The position numbers and the translations under genes are program-made. 64,000 nt of DNA from Planosporangium mesophilum (GTDB lineage Bacteria; Actinomycetota; Actinomycetes; Mycobacteriales; Micromonosporaceae). A model generated the notes under the pieces. That model saw nothing but the letters and a program-made list of their open reading frames with translations. It did no database searches and had not been told where the DNA came from. The stretch lies in the NCBI RefSeq assembly GCF_016863255.1, contig NZ_BOON01000045.1:1-64000 (forward strand). Reading direction: 5' to 3'. Positions 54,960-63,066 of the stretch are shown in pieces (position 1 is the stretch's first letter; every line of letters starts with the position of its first letter).

Positions 54960-56276
54960 CTACTTGAACTGGTTGGTCTTGCCCTCGAAGGCGAACTTCG
55001 ACTTCGTCGTCCAGCCCTTGGTCGCGGCGCTGTACTGGACGATCTCGCCCGACTCGACCAGGTACGGGTCGTCCGGACCGGCGGTGGCGTTGTTCGGCTC
55101 AAGCTCCAGCGGCCGGCTGATCTTCGTGTTCCACGCCGCCGTCATGAGGTTGGCGCGGGTCAGGCCGCCCTTCATGGCCGCCGCGTCCTTGAGGTTCTGC
55201 ACCAGCAGTACCGCGTGGTTGTAGCCGTCGAGCACGTTGCCGACCGGCGCGTTCTTCGAGGCGCCGATCGCCTCGAGGTCCTTCAGGTACTCCTGCATGG
55301 CCGGGTCGTCCTTGTACCGCGGGTCGGCCGGGTCCTTGCGGAACATCGGCGTGACGAGGCCGTCACCGGCCGGGTCCACCGGGCTGATCCACTGGCCGGC
55401 GCCGTTGCACGAGGAGTTGACGGCGATGATGCCCTTGTACCCCGAGCGGGCGAGCGCGGTGAGGAAGCCCGGGCAGTAGTTGGGCTGGGTCTCCAGGAAG
55501 ACGGCGTCCGGCTTGGCCGCGACCATCGCCGCGACCTGGGTCTCCACGCTGGTCGCGCCGGCCGGGACGGTCTGCGGGTCGAGGACCTTCAGGCCGGCGT
55601 CCTTGGCCGCCTTCGGGAAGGAGGCGTGGAAGTCCTTGGCGAGGTCCTCCGGGCCGACCAGTTCGACGACCGAGGCGCCCGGCTTGGTCTGGGCGATGTA
55701 GTCCGCGATCGCCTTCGACTCGACCGGTGCCGGCGGGATGACGTTCGCCGTCCAGCGGTGCCCGGCCGGGTCGTGGCCGAGCGTCGCCGACGTGGCGATC
55801 GCCCACAGCTGCGGCACGCAGGCGGCCTCGTAGATCGGCTGGGTGGCCCGGATCGCCGGGGTGCCGACCTGCATCAGGTTGGCGAAGACCTTCTCCGGTC
55901 CGGTGAACGCCTGGGCGTTGGAGACGGCGCGGGCGGCGTCGAACGCGTCGTCCTTGGCGACGAGCTCGAGCTTGTGCCCGTTGATGCCGCCCGCCCGGTT
56001 GATCCGCTCGAAGTACGCGCGGACGCCGTTGATGCCGAGGCCGGCGCTGGCGAGCGGCCCGCTCAGCGGCTGGCTGGTACCGATCTTGATGGTCTCGCCG
56101 GCGGCGAGTTCCTTGGTGGCGTCGGCCGGGCACCCGTTGGTGCTCACGGTGAACGTCCCCGACGCGGAGCCGGAGTCGGTGCTGCCACCGGTGCTCTGGC
56201 TCTTGCTGTTGCCGCAGGCGGCCAGGCCGAGTACGAGTAAGCCGGCGGTGGCCACCGCGGCCGGACGGATCTTCAT
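54960..56276 (-). CDS. Liv-type ABC substrate-binding lipoprotein
   Basis: A 438-residue lipoprotein with the acylated Cys21 (LLVLGLAACGNS) and a type I binding fold (IKIGTSQPLSGPLASAGLGINGVRAYFERINRAGGINGHKLELVAKDD). It has an unusual 20-residue Ser/Gly/Thr linker after the lipobox. ATG 56276 follows GGAG. This is the binding protein of the second importer in the window, organised with separate LivM, H, F and G genes upstream on the same strand. Confidence 0.92.
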   Translation of the reverse strand: MKIRPAAVATAGLLVLGLAACGNSKSQSTGGSTDSGSASGTFTVSTNGCPADATKELAAGETIKIGTSQPLSGPLASAGLGINGVRAYFERINRAGGINGHKLELVAKDDAFDAARAVSNAQAFTGPEKVFANLMQVGTPAIRATQPIYEAACVPQLWAIATSATLGHDPAGHRWTANVIPPAPVESKAIADYIAQTKPGASVVELVGPEDLAKDFHASFPKAAKDAGLKVLDPQTVPAGATSVETQVAAMVAAKPDAVFLETQPNYCPGFLTALARSGYKGIIAVNSSCNGAGQWISPVDPAGDGLVTPMFRKDPADPRYKDDPAMQEYLKDLEAIGASKNAPVGNVLDGYNHAVLLVQNLKDAAAMKGGLTRANLMTAAWNTKISRPLELEPNNATAGPDDPYLVESGEIVQYSAATKGWTTKSKFAFEGKTNQFK

Positions 56277-56329
56277 AGGCGTATCTCCTGTTCGGAACTG
56301 CGGGGATTTCGGAACTGCGGGGACGAGGC

Positions 56330-57463
56330 TCAGCGTCCGGACTGGACCGGGCCTGGCGAAGGGGCGGGTGAGGCGGGCACGGCCGGTGCCTCGGCAGCTG
56401 CGGGCAGGGCCGGCGCGGCGGCCGCCGGCACGATCGCCACGAACCGCGAGCGCGCCTTGGTGAAGAACGGGGCGAGGCCCTGCGGCAGGAAGTAGATGAA
56501 CACGATCAGGATCACGCCGTAGATGACGTTGGAGAACAGGCCGGGCTGGTCGGTGACGCTGGCGAGGAAGCCGACCTGGCCCGCCCACTGCGAGGTGTAG
56601 TACGGCAGGAACACCATCGCCAGACCGCCGATCCAGGCGCCGGCGACCGTCGTCGCGCCGCCCAGCACCATGGCGGTGATGAACAGCAGCGTGATGGCGA
56701 ACCCGATGCCGGCCGGGCTCACCACCGGCGTGGTGAGCACGTAGAGCGAGCCGCCCAGGGCCCCGTACATCGCGCTGACGGCGAACGCGACGGTCTTGAC
56801 CTCCGCCGGCCAGACGCCGGAGACGGCGGCGGCCGTCTCGTTGTCGCGCAGCGCGGTCAGCGACCGCCCGACGCGGCTGCGCAGCACGCCGGTCGCGAGC
56901 CAGAACAGCAGCGCGGCGACGGCCGCCATCACCAGGTACTTCCAGCCCAGGTTGGACACGTCGAGGGTGAACCAGGCGGGCTTGGTCCAGTTGACGAACA
57001 CCGTCTTGCCGGCCACCCCGCCGGTGCCGAGCTTGTTGGCGATCGGCTGGGTGAGCAGGACCGGGAATGCCACACCGACGGCGAGGGTGACGACCGCGAG
57101 GTACAGGCCGTGCAGCCGCAGCGCGGGCATGCCGACCAGGAACCCGAGTACCAGGCCGAGCAGGGCCGCGACCGGCAGCGTCGCCAGGTACGGCCAGCCG
57201 TGGTCGGTGAACAGGATCGCGGTGGTGTACGCGCCGATGCCGAAGAACGCGCCGTGGCCCAGCGACACCTGGCCGGTGAACCCGGACACCAGGTTCAGCC
57301 CGAGCACCGCCACCGAGTACGCGATGACCAGGGCGAACTGCCCGAGCCGGAAGTCGTCCAGCAGCACCGGCAGCGCGATGACGACCAGGGCCGCCAGCAG
57401 CAGGCCGGCGCCCTGCCAGGCGCGGTGCCGGCGCGACCCCTCGACGATGACCCGTGGCGTCAT
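56330..57463 (-). CDS. Liv-type ABC permease (LivM-like)
   Basis: A 377-residue permease with about ten helices: VSGFTGQVSLGHGAFFGIGAYTT, LTALRDNETAAAVSGVWPAEVKTVAF and AMVLGGATTVAGAWIGGLAMVFLPYYTS are LivM hallmarks. The C-terminal 45 residues are an Ala/Pro-rich low-complexity tail, not part of the family. ATG 57463 overlaps the LivH stop (ATGA). Confidence 0.93.
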   Translation of the reverse strand: MTPRVIVEGSRRHRAWQGAGLLLAALVVIALPVLLDDFRLGQFALVIAYSVAVLGLNLVSGFTGQVSLGHGAFFGIGAYTTAILFTDHGWPYLATLPVAALLGLVLGFLVGMPALRLHGLYLAVVTLAVGVAFPVLLTQPIANKLGTGGVAGKTVFVNWTKPAWFTLDVSNLGWKYLVMAAVAALLFWLATGVLRSRVGRSLTALRDNETAAAVSGVWPAEVKTVAFAVSAMYGALGGSLYVLTTPVVSPAGIGFAITLLFITAMVLGGATTVAGAWIGGLAMVFLPYYTSQWAGQVGFLASVTDQPGLFSNVIYGVILIVFIYFLPQGLAPFFTKARSRFVAIVPAAAAPALPAAAEAPAVPASPAPSPGPVQSGR

Positions 57464-58386
57464 ACCCGCTCCAATGGCTTGGTGCCGAAGAAACCCTGCG
57501 GCCGGACGAGAAGCACGACGAGCACCACGGCGAGCGCGATGATCAGGCCGAGGTCGCCCTCGATCACGGTGAAGAGGCCGGGCACGAAGGTCACGATCAT
57601 TCCGAGTACGAGACCGCCGACGGCCGCGCCGGGCACGCTGTCGAACCCGCCGAGCGTGGCCGCGGCCAGGCCGAAGATGAGGATCGAGCCCATCACGTTG
57701 AAGTCGAGGGTGTTCACGGTCTCGGCCACCAGGACCGCCGCGACCGTGCCGAGCGCCGCCGCGATTCCCCACCCGAGCATCTGCATCCGCCCGACCGGGA
57801 TGCCCAGCACCTGGGCGGCCTCCCGGTTGGCGGCCACCGCCCGGTACCCCAGGCCCAGCTTGGTGCGCTCCAGCAGCAGCCACAGTCCGGCCAGGACGGC
57901 CAGCAGGATCACGTACGTGCCGAGCGCCCGGTAGGTGAGGAAGAACGGCGGCGGACCGGCCAGGATGTCGATCTTCGCGTCGAGGCCGTTGGGCAGCGGC
58001 GCCGGGGCGGGTACCGGCTGGGTCCCCCAGATGATCGCCATGACGGCGTTGATGACGAGGAACAGCGCCAGCGTGGCGAGCACGACCGGGAAGATGCCCC
58101 GCCGCTCCAGCGGCCGGATCAGCCCCCGCTCGATACCCGCGCCGAGTCCGAACGACAGCGCCATCGAGATCACGAGCGCCAGCCAGACGTTCACGCCGTA
58201 CCGGGTGAGCGCCAGCACGATGAACGCGCCGAGGGCTGCCATCTCGCCCTGGGCGAGGTTGATGTGGGTGGTCGTCTTGTACACCAGCACGATCGCGAGC
58301 GCGACGAACGCGTACAGCGCACCGCTGGTGAGCCCCGTCGTCAACAGCGACAACAGGTACGACACGTTTCCGATGTGGGGACTCAC
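57460..58386 (-). CDS. Liv-type ABC permease (LivH-like)
   Basis: A 308-residue permease: GLTSGALYAFVALAIVLVYKTTTHINLAQGEMAALGAF, RAVAANREAAQVLGIPVGRMQ and GLAAATLGGFDSVPGAAVGGLVLGMI are LivH motifs. It starts at GTG 58386, 12 bp after the LivF stop, and overlaps LivM by four bases. Confidence 0.93.
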   Translation of the reverse strand: MSPHIGNVSYLLSLLTTGLTSGALYAFVALAIVLVYKTTTHINLAQGEMAALGAFIVLALTRYGVNVWLALVISMALSFGLGAGIERGLIRPLERRGIFPVVLATLALFLVINAVMAIIWGTQPVPAPAPLPNGLDAKIDILAGPPPFFLTYRALGTYVILLAVLAGLWLLLERTKLGLGYRAVAANREAAQVLGIPVGRMQMLGWGIAAALGTVAAVLVAETVNTLDFNVMGSILIFGLAAATLGGFDSVPGAAVGGLVLGMIVTFVPGLFTVIEGDLGLIIALAVVLVVLLVRPQGFFGTKPLERV

Positions 58387-58398
58387 TCCGCCGTCCCT

Positions 58399-59130
58399 TC
58401 AGTACCCGAGGTAGGCACGGCGCATGCCCTCGTCGGCTCGGATGTCGGCGGCCTGGCCGCCGAGCACGATGTGACCCGACTCGATGACGTAGCCGCGGTG
58501 CGCGAACGACAGCGCCAGTTCGGCGTTCTGCTCCACGATGAGCATCGACATGCCCTCATCGCGGTTGATCTCCTCGAGCTGCCGGAACAGCCCGCGCGTG
58601 ACGATCTGGGCCAGGCCCAGCGACGGCTCGTCGAGCAGCAGCAGCTTCGGCCGCGCCATCAGGGCCCGGGCCACCGCGAGCATCTGCTGCTCGCCGCCGC
58701 TCATGCCGCCGGCCCGCTGGCGACGGCGCTCGGCCAGCCGCGGGAACACCCCGTACCAGCGCTCGATGTCCGCGTCGACGCCCTTGGCGTCGCGGCGGCC
58801 CCACGCGCCGGCCCGCATGTTCTCCTCGACCGTCAGCACGCCGAAGATGCCGCGCCCCTGCGGTACGTGCGCGATGCCCTGCCGGACGATCCACTCGGTG
58901 CTGCGGCCCACCAGCTCGACGCCGTCGAGCAGGACCGAGCCCTGGGTGTCGACCATCCCGCAGAGCGCGCGCAGCGTGGTGGTCTTGCCGGCCCCGTTGG
59001 CGCCGAGCAGGACGACCACCTCGCCGCGGCGTACCTCGAGGTCAAGCCCGTGCAGCACCTTCACCGACCTGTACGCCGCGTGCAGGCCGGCCACCCGCAG
59101 GAGGGGGTCAGTCCCGGTCACGGTCACCAC
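58399..59130 (-). CDS. Liv-type ABC ATPase (LivF-like)
   Basis: A 243-residue ATPase: Walker A GANGAGKTT, HVPQGRGIFGVLTV Q-loop, signature MSGGEQQMLAVARAL, Walker B KLLLLDEPSLGL and VEQNAE switch. GTG 59130 overlaps the end of the LivG gene (59108) by 23 bp; GTG 59127 is also possible. Confidence 0.93.
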   Translation of the reverse strand: MVTVTGTDPLLRVAGLHAAYRSVKVLHGLDLEVRRGEVVVLLGANGAGKTTTLRALCGMVDTQGSVLLDGVELVGRSTEWIVRQGIAHVPQGRGIFGVLTVEENMRAGAWGRRDAKGVDADIERWYGVFPRLAERRRQRAGGMSGGEQQMLAVARALMARPKLLLLDEPSLGLAQIVTRGLFRQLEEINRDEGMSMLIVEQNAELALSFAHRGYVIESGHIVLGGQAADIRADEGMRRAYLGY

Positions 59131-59944
59131 TCCCCAGGTACGCGTCGATGACGGCGGGATCGCGCTGCACGTCGGCCGGGGTACCGTCGGCGATCCGGCG
59201 GCCGAAGTTGAGCACGGTGACCCGGTCGCTGATGCCCATCACGAGCTTCATGTGGTGCTCGACCAGCAGAACGGCCAGCCCGAACTCGTCGCGCAGCATC
59301 CGGATCGTGGTGCCCAGCTCGTCCACCTCGCTGTGGGTGAGCCCGTTGGCCGGCTCGTCGAGCAGCAGCAGCCGCGGCCGGGCCGCGAGCGCGCGGGCCA
59401 GCTCGATGCGCTTCATGGTGCCGAACGGCAGCCCGGCCACCGGTCGCAGCGCCAGCGAGTCCAGGCCCAGCCGGCGCAGCAGCTCCATCGCGTCGGCCCG
59501 GGCGTCCGCGCTGTCGGAGGCGCTGCCGATCCGCAGCGCGGCGGTCAGCCAGTTGGCCCGGCCCCGGGAGTGCGCCCCGACGGCGACGTTGTCGAGCACC
59601 GTCATCGATCCGAACAGGGCGATGTTCTGGAACGTCCGGGCCACGCCCACCGCCGCGATCTTGTGCGGCGGCAGCGCGAGCAGGTCTTGGCCGTCGAGCA
59701 GGACCTGGCCGGAGGTGGCGTTGTAGACGCGGCTGACGACGTTGAACATCGTCGTCTTGCCGGCGCCGTTGGGGCCGATGAGCCCGCAGATCTTCCCGGG
59801 CGGCACCTGGAACGACAGTCCGTCCAGGGCGACCACGCCGTCGAACCGGACGCTGACGTCGCGTACGTCCAGCAGCGCGGCCGGCGCCGGGTCGCGGGCC
59901 GGGTCGCGGGCCGGCGCCGGGTCCGCCGCGGCGGTCAGGCCCAC
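59108..59944 (-). CDS. Liv-type ABC ATPase (LivG-like)
   Basis: A 278-residue ATPase with an N-terminal Ala/Pro/Asp/Arg repeat (DPARDPAP-type) before the core: Walker A GPNGAGKTT, ARTFQNIALFGSMTV, variant signature LPFGTMKRIELARAL, Walker B RLLLLDEPANGL and VEHHMK. GTG 59944 overlaps the last codons of the dioxygenase gene by 10 bp, tying importer expression to the ring-cleavage gene. The earlier in-frame GTG at 59992 lies inside that gene. Confidence 0.9.
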   Translation of the reverse strand: MGLTAAADPAPARDPARDPAPAALLDVRDVSVRFDGVVALDGLSFQVPPGKICGLIGPNGAGKTTMFNVVSRVYNATSGQVLLDGQDLLALPPHKIAAVGVARTFQNIALFGSMTVLDNVAVGAHSRGRANWLTAALRIGSASDSADARADAMELLRRLGLDSLALRPVAGLPFGTMKRIELARALAARPRLLLLDEPANGLTHSEVDELGTTIRMLRDEFGLAVLLVEHHMKLVMGISDRVTVLNFGRRIADGTPADVQRDPAVIDAYLGSGDRDRD

Positions 59945-60918
59945 CGTAAGAACCCCATGCCGCAGCCGGTACCGGCGAGCGTGCGGTAGCACGGCGCGTA
60001 CTCCGACCAGGCCACCTCGCGGCCCTGCATGGCGCCGGCCACGGCGACCCAGTTGCGGATCTCCGACGCTCCACTCTGGAGCCGCTCGACGGGCAGCTCG
60101 CGCAGTGGCTTCTCGTCGTTGTTGCGGATGGCGTCGAGCGTCTGGAGGTCGATCTCCTCGTCCACGACGAAGTGGCTGAGCCCGCCGGAGGCGACGATGA
60201 CGACCCTGGCGTCGACCGGGCTGGCCTCCACCGCCCGCGCGATCGCGGCGCCGAAGTCGTAGCAGCGCGACGGCGTCGGCTGGTTGGGCGGGTAGTACGT
60301 GTTGAGCAGGATCGGCACCACCGGCACCGGCCGCTCCCCCAGCAGGCGGCGGATGATGAACCCGTACGCGTGCCCGAAGCCGGTGTTCGGCGGGGTCGTC
60401 GCCAGGCTGGCGATGTCGAACTCCGCCTCGACCAGGCCGGTGATGACGTCGCGGGCGAGTTCGGGCGCGCCCTGGAACTCGTGGTGGTCGTCCATCGCGT
60501 ACCCGGTCTTGACGCTGTCGAAGAACTCGCCGGGGGGCGCGCCCTCCATCGTGCCGGTGCGCCAGCGGTCGCCCCAGAAGATGCCCATCGCCGGCTGGTT
60601 CGAGGCGTTGAACACCTCCTCCTGGTCGTCACCGACGATGAGCAGGACGTCCGGCCGCAGCTCGGTGAGGTCGGCGGCCAGCCGGTCCATCGACGACATG
60701 CAGGTCTGGAACCGCTCCTCCCACACCTGCGGGTCCATCTGCGCGGCGTAGCGGTCGCCCGCCTGCTCCAGCAGTTCGTCGAAGGTCACGTGCCGGCCGG
60801 TGAGGTCGTGCAGCTCCCGGTTGCGGCGGTCCTGGTCGGCGCGCTCCAGCCACAGCCGCGGGTTGGTGAGCAGCATCGGACTGTGCGAGGTGCCGATACC
60901 GGCGACGAGATTGGCCAC
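59935..60918 (-). CDS. LigB-type extradiol ring-cleavage dioxygenase
   Basis: A 327-residue type II extradiol dioxygenase (LigB/protocatechuate 4,5-dioxygenase beta fold): GIGTSHSPMLL at the N-terminus with the iron His, LIVGDDQEEVF, DIASLATTPPNTGFGHAYGFIIRRLL and VIVASGGLSHFVVDEEID with the base His. Length favours the single-chain DesZ/3-O-methylgallate or DODA side over two-subunit LigAB (no alpha subunit gene is seen). GTG 60918 has a perfect AGGAGG six bases upstream. It is the first gene behind the promoter at 61043-61071. Confidence 0.9.
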   Translation of the reverse strand: MANLVAGIGTSHSPMLLTNPRLWLERADQDRRNRELHDLTGRHVTFDELLEQAGDRYAAQMDPQVWEERFQTCMSSMDRLAADLTELRPDVLLIVGDDQEEVFNASNQPAMGIFWGDRWRTGTMEGAPPGEFFDSVKTGYAMDDHHEFQGAPELARDVITGLVEAEFDIASLATTPPNTGFGHAYGFIIRRLLGERPVPVVPILLNTYYPPNQPTPSRCYDFGAAIARAVEASPVDARVVIVASGGLSHFVVDEEIDLQTLDAIRNNDEKPLRELPVERLQSGASEIRNWVAVAGAMQGREVAWSEYAPCYRTLAGTGCGMGFLRWA

Positions 60919-61042
60919 GCTTGGCCTCCTGAGAAGTGTTTTGGGTACGCGAGCACCGGCGCGTGACCGTGCCGGTCGGGTCGAGCGAGAGCCTCAGGGA
61001 ACGCTTGCGCCGAGGACGTCAGACGAACTGGCGATGGACCGA

Positions 61043-61075
61043 ATGTTAGGCAGGTCACTGTCGACTGTCAACAGT
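61043..61075 (-). promoter_or_regulatory. near-consensus sigma-70 promoter with overlapping palindrome
   Basis: On the minus strand TTGACA (61071-61066), a 17-bp spacer and TAACAT (61048-61043) form the best promoter match in the window. An inverted repeat ACTGT-TG-ACAGT (61075-61064) covers the -35 box, a good place for a repressor. It would drive the dioxygenase-importer-ALDH-P450 genes. Confidence 0.75.
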
Positions 61076-61100
61076 TTGCCTATCGTTGCCACCGTTTCGA

Positions 61101-61122
61101 TGCGCCGCTCGAACGCGGCGCA
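61101..61122 (-). terminator. hairpin terminator after the RraA genes
   Basis: TGCGCCGC (61101-61108) pairs with GCGGCGCA (61115-61122) around a 6-nt loop, 129 bp past the stop of the gene at 61251 and upstream of the next promoter. It is a plausible end of the ligase-MaoC-RraA transcript. Confidence 0.5.
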
Positions 61123-61250
61123 CGTGCTGAAATGGCCGCGCGTGGGGTGGCTCGGTCGCCCGTTAGGTTTGCAACCACTCCGCAATCGAGACGCACTTTG
61201 ATGACGCCTTGCAGAAGTATTGACTTACTAATGGGTAACAGCAGGGCGTG

Positions 61251-61925
61251 CTAGTCGGTAGCGGCAGGAGCGCCACCACGGCGCTGCAGCGTGTGGTAGC
61301 CCAGCCGGGCACGGGCCTGACGCAGCGACCCGCCCTCGATCGCCTCGGCCAGGATGGCCGCCTCCACGCGCTCGATCTCCAGCGCCTTCTCCAGCACCTC
61401 CGCCTCCCGGGCGGCCGGAACGGTCAGGACGCCGTCCGAGTCACCGAGGATCAGGTCACCGGGGCGCACCTGTACCCCGGCGATCGACACCGGCTTCTCG
61501 ATGTCGGAGACCGCGACCCGGTCCTTGCCGGTACGCATGAAGTAGCCGCGGCTGTAGATCGGGTAGCCCGTCGTACGGGCCCGGTGGGTGTCCCGGCAGA
61601 CGCCGTCGATGACGGTGCCGGCGACGCGCCGGGTCGAGGCGACCGCGGTCAGGATGTCCCCCCACACGGTGCAGTCCACCCGGCCGCCGTTGTCGAGCAC
61701 CACCACGGCGCCCGGGGGCACGTCGTCGATGTAGTCGCCGACCGTGCCGGGCGGCACGCCGGTGGCCACGTACCGCACCGTGTACGCGCGGCCCAGCAGC
61801 CGCTGCCCCGGCGCCAGCGGCGCCAGGCCCAGCAGCTGCCCGGGGATGCCCAGCGCGTCGAGCGCGTCCGAGACCGCCGCGGTCGGTAACGCGGCGACCT
61901 CCTCAGGGAAAGATTGCCCGCTCAT
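61251..61925 (-). CDS. RraA family protein (HMG/CHA aldolase-like), copy 1
   Basis: A 224-residue RraA/4-hydroxy-4-methyl-2-oxoglutarate aldolase-type protein. It has GDYIDDVPPGAVVVLDNGG, the catalytic Arg-Asp in VIDGVCRDTHRARTTGYPIYSRG and a final GDLILGDSDGVLTVP. The family cleaves HMG or CHA to pyruvate after meta-cleavage of protocatechuate or gallate, but others inhibit RNase E or act on other oxo acids. ATG 61925 overlaps the neighbouring RraA stop (ATGA). Confidence 0.88.
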   Translation of the reverse strand: MSGQSFPEEVAALPTAAVSDALDALGIPGQLLGLAPLAPGQRLLGRAYTVRYVATGVPPGTVGDYIDDVPPGAVVVLDNGGRVDCTVWGDILTAVASTRRVAGTVIDGVCRDTHRARTTGYPIYSRGYFMRTGKDRVAVSDIEKPVSIAGVQVRPGDLILGDSDGVLTVPAAREAEVLEKALEIERVEAAILAEAIEGGSLRQARARLGYHTLQRRGGAPAATD

Positions 61926-62605
61926 GTTGTGCCCTTCGGCGTCGGGAACTGCGAGTCGTGCATGACCTCGGCGACCGGCCGGCCGGAACGCACCGCGGCG
62001 ACCATGGCGGCCTCCCGGGCGGCGATCCGCTCGGCCAGCTCCACCGCGGCCTCGGCGAGCTCGGCGGCCACGATGACGACGCCGTTGACGTCGCCGATCA
62101 GGTAGTCGCCGGAGCGCGCGGGGGCGCCGGCGACGGTGATCGGCTCGTCCATGGCGAGCTGCACGATGCGACCGCGCGCGCTGACCGGTACCACCGCCCG
62201 GCCGAACACCGGCAGGCCGAGCTGCTCGCTCTCGCCGATGTCGCGGCACGCGCCGTCGATGACCACGCCGGAGACGCCGGCCAGGGTCGCGGCGGTACTG
62301 AGGATGCCGCCCCAGCTGGAGACGTCCTCCCGGCCGCCGGCGTCGACCAGGATCACGTCACCGACGCCGGCATCTGCCAGCAGCGGGGTGGCCAGATGTA
62401 CGGTCGGGCCGCTCTCCGGCTCCTTGGGGCCCACCCGCAGGGTACGGATCCGGCCGACCACGGTCCGCCGTACCGGCCAGAGTGGACGGATGCCGGTGAG
62501 CGCGCCGGCCGCGCCCAGCCCGTCGAGGGCGTCGGAGAGCGCGCACGAGTCCAACGCGGCCAACCGGGCGACCAGCGCCCGGTCGGCCGGGGTGGGGGCG
62601 TTCAT
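61922..62605 (-). CDS. RraA family protein (HMG/CHA aldolase-like), copy 2
   Basis: A 227-residue paralogue of the adjacent gene: ALDSCALSDALDGLGAAGALTGIRPL, DVILVDAGGREDVSSWGG, catalytic VIDGACRDIGESEQLGLPVFGRA, and SGDYLIGDVNGVVIV. Both catalytic residues (Arg-Asp) are kept in each copy, but overall they are clearly diverged, so they are likely to differ in substrate or form a heteromer. It starts by TGATG overlap at the end of the MaoC gene. Confidence 0.88.
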   Translation of the reverse strand: MNAPTPADRALVARLAALDSCALSDALDGLGAAGALTGIRPLWPVRRTVVGRIRTLRVGPKEPESGPTVHLATPLLADAGVGDVILVDAGGREDVSSWGGILSTAATLAGVSGVVIDGACRDIGESEQLGLPVFGRAVVPVSARGRIVQLAMDEPITVAGAPARSGDYLIGDVNGVVIVAAELAEAAVELAERIAAREAAMVAAVRSGRPVAEVMHDSQFPTPKGTT

Positions 62606-63066
62606 CACACGTACTGCCGCAGCAGGATGGTGGCCACACAGCTCGGCTTGGCCTGCCCCTCCACCTCGAAGGTCAGCGTCACCGTCATCTGGACGCCGCC
62701 GGGGATCTCGGTGACCGAGTCGACCTTGCCGCCGCAGCGCAGCTTGCTGCCGACCGGGACCGGCGACGGGAAGCGCACCTTGTCGGTGCCGTAGTTGACG
62801 CCCATCGAGAAGCCCTCGATCTGGACGAGCTGCGGCAGGAACACCGGCGTGAGCGACAGCGTCAGGTAGCCGTGGGCGATGGTCTGCTTGAACGGGCCGG
62901 TGGCCGCCCGCTCCGGGTCGACGTGGATCCACTGGTGGTCGCCGGTGGCGTCGGCGAACAGGTTGACCTGCTCCTGGGTGACCTCGAGGTACGGGGTCCA
63001 GCCGAGGTCGCGGCCCTGCAGGGACAGCGCTCCCTCGACACCGCTGACGATGGTGGGCGTGCTCAT
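62605..63066 (-). CDS. MaoC/NodN-like hotdog-fold hydratase
   Basis: A 153-residue hotdog-fold protein. FADATGDHQWIHVDPERAATGPFKQTIAHGYLTLSL is the (R)-hydratase/NodN motif with the catalytic Asp-x5-His (D and H in GDHQWIHVD). It would hydrate an enoyl-CoA or similar thioester. It overlaps the CoA-ligase gene by four bases (ATGA), so the ligase and hydratase are coupled. Confidence 0.9.
   Translation of the reverse strand: MSTPTIVSGVEGALSLQGRDLGWTPYLEVTQEQVNLFADATGDHQWIHVDPERAATGPFKQTIAHGYLTLSLTPVFLPQLVQIEGFSMGVNYGTDKVRFPSPVPVGSKLRCGGKVDSVTEIPGGVQMTVTLTFEVEGQAKPSCVATILLRQYV

Larger units (their letters stand above)
60919..61250. other. intergenic region, 332 bp
   Basis: It lies between two minus-strand units and holds, in transcription order, a hairpin terminator (61101-61122), a near-consensus promoter with a palindrome (61043-61075) and an 5' leader of about 110 nt before the dioxygenase gene. 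I see no supported ORF. Confidence 0.6.
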
